Of a DNA stretch of 24,072 nucleotides, positions 18,575-24,072 are shown in pieces (the first letter of the stretch is position 1; each line of letters opens with the position of its first letter). Position numbers and translations under genes: made by a program. This stretch comes from Kipferlia bialata (Eukaryota; Fornicata). Where the stretch lies: positions 1 through 24,072 of the forward strand of contig BDIP01000239.1 of the NCBI GenBank assembly GCA_003568945.1, in the 5' to 3' direction. The notes beneath the pieces are model-generated. The model saw only the letters and a program-made list of their open reading frames with translations, searched no databases and was not told the origin of the DNA.

Positions 18575-21500
18575 ATGGACTGGTCAGATATAGATATAGA
18601 TATAGATGACCCAGGGGGCGGCCTGGGGCTAGATGATGCAGACTACGATGATGACCTAGACTACCTGCAACAGGGTACGTTGCGTATATGCTATACTCAG
18701 ACAGTGAATTTCAATTACTCACTGTTCATTCACTGTCACTATCACTGTCTCTTGTACCTGCCTGTCTTTTCTATTACTGCCATTCCACCCCTCTTCACTC
18801 TACTCCCCTCACCATAGCCATTGGCCAGCGCACTGCCTCCGGTGTATCCAGTGGCTATGTGTCAGATGGAACCAGTCTTGGTATGGACCACGGGTCAGGT
18901 GACGCATTGTCTGCCCCCCTCCCCACCCTAGATGGGAGTGGGGTTGCCCCTGTGGCTGCCTTTGATGACCTCCTGTCCTACCTGGATGCCTCCTGTGCCG
19001 ATATGCTCCAGGACGATGACCAGATGCTGATACCGGACGAGGGGGAGGGGGAGGGGGGGACACAGGTTACGGGGGGAGGGGGGACAGATGGGGAGGAAGG
19101 GGAGGCCCCGTACTCTTTGGAGATGCCGCGCATTGTGTATGATGCTGTGTTCGCTGATGTGGACCCCTCTCCTGACACTGAGGAGACACCCCAGACACCA
19201 TCTCTGGAACACTCACACTCCTCTGTAGCTGAGGGGGGGGAGGATGCCGGTGTGGCTGATACCACTGAGGCAGCCTCTGTCGTAGCGACAGAGGGGTCAG
19301 GTGATGCCGCATTCAGTGGTGGTGATGTTAGAGGTGTGCCAGAGGATGAGGCATCTGACCCTGCCCATGTCCCCGCTATCTCCCCCCCTGCTCTGCTTGA
19401 TGCCTACAACGCCTCTGAGCGGGTGTGGTTTGTGGGTATCATAGAGTCAGAGCTGGCACTGATGGCTGCCTGCGATGCATACTCCCAGCAGTATGAGGAG
19501 CAGTGTGCCCTGGAGGAGGGGGTCAGACAGGAGAGGCAGAGAGCAGGGGCCTGTCTGCAGAGTATGACTCAGGCTGACAGAGAGGCAGAGGGGGTGAGAC
19601 AGGCAGAGAAGGACGCAGAGAGAGCCCTCGAGCAGCAGCGTGTACTCTTAGAACAGCAGGCACATGCCGCCAGAGAGGAACAGGCACGGAGGGAGGCCGA
19701 GGTGGATGGTCTCTTCCACCGTGCCCGTACTGATGCACTGATATCCATGCCCAGGTTGGACAGAGAGGGTCAGGTCCGCAGGGTTCGTGAGAGACCCCCT
19801 GCCCCCGGCCCTGCCCCCATGGTCTGTGGCAGTGGGTACAGCCCAGAGGCCCTAGTGCCGGGTTATGCCACTCTAGCGAAGAAGGCTGACTCTTATGTGG
19901 CCCCGGTGTCTCGAGTCACGCTGCCTGATGCAGGCAAGGCCAGTAGAGAGAGGCACTCTGCCATGATGAAGAGGCAGGGGGAGAGAGTGAAGGAGCAGGA
20001 GGAGAGGACAGAGGAGTACATGGGTAGGGTCACCCAGTACCAACAGGGTATGGTGACTCTAGGCAATGCCCTGGCCTACCCTGCTGCCCTGGCATCTACC
20101 AGTGAAGGCCAGGAGCAGCCGGCAGAGACTGCGTCAGCGCTCTCCGACACATACCACCGGGGAGAGTACATCCCCCACCGCCCCCCTCCCTGTCTGAGTG
20201 TGATGGAGGTGTCTGCCAAGGGCAACAGGGGACAGATCACAGTGCCACAGGGGGTATCCCCCTCCAGGCCTGCCTTCCCCCACCTCTCTGTGCTCAGGCT
20301 CAGCCACCTAGACCTGACCAACACCCTGGGACCCCTTCTGCAGGGCATGCCCTCCCTCACTGTCCTAGAGATCACCCACTGCACCCTGCCCCTTGCCCTG
20401 ACGCCTGCCTGTGCCCTCCCCCCCTCCCTGAGGAGGCTGAGGGTCAGAGACTCAGGGGTGGGGGAGGTCGCCCCGGCATTCCTCGCCACTGCACCTGGTC
20501 TCCTAGAGATTGACTTCTCAGGCAACGCCTTATCTGCAATACCCCCTCTGCAGAGCCTGCCCCTCCTCAGAGCGGCAGCATTCAGACAGTGTGGGGCCAC
20601 ATCATGCCCATCAATTGCACTTCCCTTCCTGCAGGTGGGGCACGCTAATATGTACATTATATATACTATATATTACCGTTCCATGTTACTAGGCCTAGTA
20701 TGTAGGTCATACTCCCAGCAATGTCTCACAACAGGCCCTGGACTTGCGCCTTAACAGCTTCGGGTGTCTGCCCCCCCTTCTCTGTCCATCCCTTGAGGTC
20801 CTTGCCATTGACTGTCCCCGCATACATGCCAGACAGGGCCTCATACCCTGCACATCCCTCCGTTGTTCCTCTGCACTAGTGTCTGTCATAGACCCAGAGG
20901 GGCAGAGGGGCCTAGCCGCTGCCTTTCGGTGTGTGGAGTGGTTAGACGTGTCACCTTCAGACGCCACTCCCCCCCTGTCCTCTCTCTCTCCCCTCCTCCC
21001 CTCCCTGCACTTCGTCAACTCAGAGGCTGTGTCTAGGGTGGCAGGTGGGGGGGTGGGGGCAAGGGTGAGGGGGGCTAGGCATACAGGGGCAGACAGGCCC
21101 AGGCAGTGGCTGACAGTGGGATCATCAGGAAGTACAAGTGGGTCAGATAGCCCTGTCTCTGGAGTAGAGACAGTGGAGGATATGTGGGAGAGGCGCATCC
21201 AGTATATCTCTCCCTCTGAGAGACACAGGGTGTATGCCTCCCTTCCCAGCCATGGGAGGTACCATAGGTACAGGGCAGTGTCCAAGGGTCTAGCAGGGTG
21301 GAGCCGCATGAAGGTGCTGCCCTACTCCAACCCCGCCAGTGTGTGTGCCATGCTGGGTAGGGTGGGTGTGGCCGTAGGGCAGGAGGGGTGTGGAGGGGTG
21401 TCCCAGGATGACAGGTGGTGTGTGTCTGAGTTAGTGATAGCTGATGCCCTGGATGTGTCAGCCCAGAGGCTCAACACAGCTCTGTCAACTATGGACACAC

Positions 21501-23320
21501 AGGGGTCTCCCTCCTCCTCTAGTGACAGTGAAGGGCAGGAGGCATCCACCGCCATCCCCCTAGTACTCGGGTCCTGTGGAGCCTACTCCACAGACAGTGT
21601 CACAGACCTCTACACCACTTCTGCCGTCTGTATACAGTCTGCTCTGCGTGGGTATCAGGCAAGGGTACGTGCCAAGTATATGAGGGAGGCCGTGCTTTGT
21701 ATGCAGAAACTGGCCAGAGGTACGCGAGACAAGTCACTTGCGCTGAAGAGGGTCCAGTGTACAGTGCACATGCAGTCTCTGCTTAGAGGTAGGAGAGACA
21801 GACACCTGTATCAGCAGAGGTGTCAGGCTGTGTCCACCATACAGAGAGTGGTGAGACAGGCCAAGGAGGATAGGGAGAGAGAGGCCAAGTGGAGACAGTA
21901 CATGCTGCCCTACATGGAGGGGCTAGTGGCACAGTACAAGAAGACAAGGGCGGCAGAGAGAGAGAAGGAGAGGCAGAGAGAGGAGGAGAGAGAGAAGCGG
22001 AAACAGAGGGAGGCAGATGAGAGAGAGGAGAGGTTGGCCAGGGAGGAGATGGGTACTAGTCGTCGCCTTCTGTCTGTAAGGCAGGAGGGAAGAGTGGCAG
22101 GGGTAGGTTCAGACTCTGAGAGTGAGGATGATGAGTACTCACCCCCCATCCGCATGCCTACCGTGTCCAGAGGTAAGATGGGAGGGACGTCCCCCTCTAG
22201 AGGTAGGGTGACACCTCTGCGTGCTGCATTTCGGCCACCGCCTGTTCCGAGGCCAGTCAGATACAGAGAACCCACACCACCCGAGAGGGAGAGGGAGAGG
22301 CCTAGTGGCACATCCACGACAGAAGAGCCTCGGCTACCCCTTCCGTTCCGCCCACTCCCTCCCCCTCACACCACCGACAACATTACACCCACTGGGTCGG
22401 AGCAACAGGCAGGCCCATATCAGAAGACTTCTGGTCAGCTATATGCACTGAGTGATGAGGATGAGAGTGATGCTGACCTGGACTGGGTGGATAATCTGTC
22501 AGATGGGGAGTATGGGATAGGAGAGGCGCCCAGGGTGGAGCTGGATCCTGGCACGGAGGAGTGTCTCTTCCACACAGTGTCGAGGTCCAGTTCTAGGACA
22601 CCCTCTCGGTCTCCCTCCCCTCTTAGTACTCCCTTGTCTCCATCGCTGAGGGACCCATACTCAGACACCCGGCATCACTCTCCATACGCCGATACCTACA
22701 CCTCCCCCCGTCCCCTGTCCCACGCACCCTCAGAGGGTGCCGTAGGGGTGTATGGAGGTGGTCATGCGGCTGCCTCCCCCAGCCACTCTGTCAGGAGTGA
22801 GCCCGGCCGCAGACGCCCCTCCCCCTCCGATGGTATGAGTAGGGCCAAGCAAGTGGCCAGTAGCAAGGGGTGGCACTTTGAGAAGGGCGCCACTGCTGCT
22901 GCCTATCTGGCCAAGCAGAGGCGGGACAAGAGGAGGGCCAAGAAGGCCACAGAGGGGGAGGGGGACGCAGCAGCCAGGCTCCAACGGTTCAGACGGGCCC
23001 AGAAGAGTGCCGCGTCGCAGCCTAGAGCAGGGGAGGACCGAATGGGTGTGGGTAGACGCACAGTGAGGGTACAGCCAATGCCGGGGTCTAGGTCTGGGGG
23101 TGGGCGCAGTGGGGACAGTCGGGTCCGTGTACCCACCGTATCCCCTGGTATGCAGGATCAGGAGCAGAGGAGCGGGATTCGACTCCCCCCTCTAGGTCCG
23201 TCCCATACCAGTACCAGCACTATGAGACAACCCAGTAGAGGGGGGCAGAGGCAGACACTGGATAGGAGAAGGACCACCCGGCAACGCCCACCACTACACA
23301 ACGCCTCCATACAGTGGTAA
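18575..23320 (+). CDS. LRR and IQ-motif protein, LRRIQ1-like, 1500 aa
   Basis: Three exons: 18575-18674, 18818-20634, 20735-23320 (TAA); phases 1 and 0, introns 143 and 100 nt. The ATG gives an acidic start (MDWSDIDIDIDDPGGG). Order: acidic low-complexity region to about residue 210; coiled coil rich in Glu/Arg/Gln at about 240-330 and again near 410-450; a block of leucine-rich repeats at about 520-670 (FPHLSVLRLSHLDL, LRRLRVRDSGVGE, LLEIDFSGNALSAIPPL). Then four IQ-like motifs from about residue 936 at roughly 21-23 residue spacing (CIQSALRGYQARVR, MQKLARGTRDK, MQSLLRGRRDR, IQRVVRQAKED), followed by a charged Glu/Arg coil and a disordered Ser/Pro/Arg tail. The order resembles LRRIQ1, a cilium-associated protein, and IQ motifs suggest calmodulin binding. 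Large exons contrast with the neighbouring genes. Confidence 0.85.
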
Positions 23321-23500
23321 CGTTGCTGATCACTGGACAAGTTGTATACTACCTTAGATACTTTACCATTTGATGTCTACGCGATAAGATCCAGAGAACG
23401 TACAACGTTCGATCACAAATAGATCTACCCTTTTTCCAAGAGGACCCACTGAAGGTTCAGAGTGACTACCTCTTCTCACCTTCCTAAGAAATACAAGACA
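23321..23500. other. short spacer between tandem plus-strand genes
   Basis: 180 bp from the LRR/IQ stop to the next ATG. I see no repeat or RNA gene. It should hold the 3' UTR of one gene and the promoter of the next. Confidence 0.4.
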
Positions 23501-23776
23501 ATGTCTGTTGTCCCAGTTCCCATCCCCCCCAATGCCCTGCAAGTGGGTGATGTGGTTCTGAAGATGAAGAGGTATGGGCATGGTGATGAAGCAGCAGAAG
23601 GTTGTTTCAGAGTGGATGACACTAGTATTGACCCATGGTACTCTCACACTCCAGGAGGAAGGTGTCCGTACCCGGGATTGTCCACCTTCACCAGGGTATG
23701 TATTAATACGTATGTCTGAGTGTGAAATCAGTGTTCTCCACTGGCTTTTCAGAGCCTTGAACTCAATACTCCATGA
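23501..23776 (+). CDS. unidentified small or partial protein
   Basis: Not recognised. Exon 23501-23695 has an ATG and a good donor (AGG|GTATGT); it encodes 65 aa including VPIPPNALQVGDVVLKMKR and SIDPWYSHTPGGRCPYPG, a compact soluble segment. A TTTTCAG acceptor at about 23752 adds only SLELNTP before TGA, giving 72 aa. Alternatively a later exon starting near 23861 after CCCCAG (GVAFMPVPPCPKLGG) belongs to it, but its phase does not follow directly. The gene could also run beyond the window. Confidence 0.4.
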
Positions 23777-24024
23777 ATACTCGGTTACACCTCGCACTCC
23801 ATTGGCCCACACACATACACACGCATACCGGCTATCATATTGCTTTTCACCTGACCCCAGGTGGAGTTGCCTTTATGCCCGTGCCCCCCTGTCCCAAACT
23901 AGGTGGGGTCAGTTCACTTCGTGTATCCCTGCAGTTTAGAATGTGACTCTACCCTGATGGTTACCTCTAGTTAATGGGACCAATATGGTTTATAGGTCAC
24001 ATTCTCTCTCTTTGGGTACCTGAT

Positions 24025-24030
24025 CCCCCC

Positions 24031-24061
<31 letters not shown>
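24025..24061. repeat. poly-C tract at right edge
   Basis: Six C, one T, then about 30 C. It is like the intronic C runs in other genes here and is also a likely point of sequencing or assembly trouble. Confidence 0.95.
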
Positions 24062-24064
<3 letters not shown>

Positions 24065-24072
24065 TTTCTGTT

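Noticed and set aside
20707-21309. 200-codon open frame on the minus strand
   Set aside because: It is antisense to the LRR/IQ gene, whose plus-strand frame shows real domains; high GC makes long shadow frames common here.

Overview
This window looks like nuclear DNA of a compact, intron-rich, flagellated protist. Genes lie close together on both strands. Most are cut into exons of about 20-500 nt by GT-AG introns of roughly 50-260 nt, and several pairs are convergent or divergent with spacers of only 100-300 nt. There are no operons, ribosome-binding sites or bacterial markers. A fornicate such as Kipferlia would fit the intron density, base composition, kelch gene and cilium-type LRR/IQ gene, but that is inference. 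All coding models below come from reading codon frames through visible splice sites. None has transcript support.

Left part (1-2.4 kb, minus strand): an alpha/beta-hydrolase gene whose 3' end runs off the left edge. Its introns carry partial copies of neighbouring exon edges together with their splice sites. From 2.6 to 7.7 kb (plus strand) there are about 20 small exons, read here as two uncharacterised membrane proteins of 622 and 555 aa. They could be one gene, because an alternative set of splice sites keeps the frame open between them.

Middle part (7.9-14.4 kb): a complete HAD-superfamily hydrolase (minus); a kelch/beta-propeller gene with an in-frame stop and a 17-nt frame jump (minus); the C-terminal two thirds of a Derlin, an ER-associated degradation (ERAD) protein (plus); a five-exon helical protein resembling a Pol II CTD-interacting (CID) domain (minus); and a two-exon cupin protein resembling the cupin of aldos-2-ulose dehydratases (plus).

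Right part (14.5-24 kb): a Crinkler/RHS-type P-loop NTPase with a C-terminal nuclease-fold-like region (minus); a 1.1-kb stretch with no convincing gene; a 1500-aa LRRIQ1-like protein with acidic, coiled-coil, LRR and IQ regions (plus); and a short unidentified gene start near the right edge, which ends in a poly-C run.

The genes do not form an obvious pathway. The recurring theme is structural: local tandem duplications at exon-intron borders, very short candidate introns, and C/CT low-complexity tracts that are always pyrimidine on the sense strand and often abut 3' splice sites.
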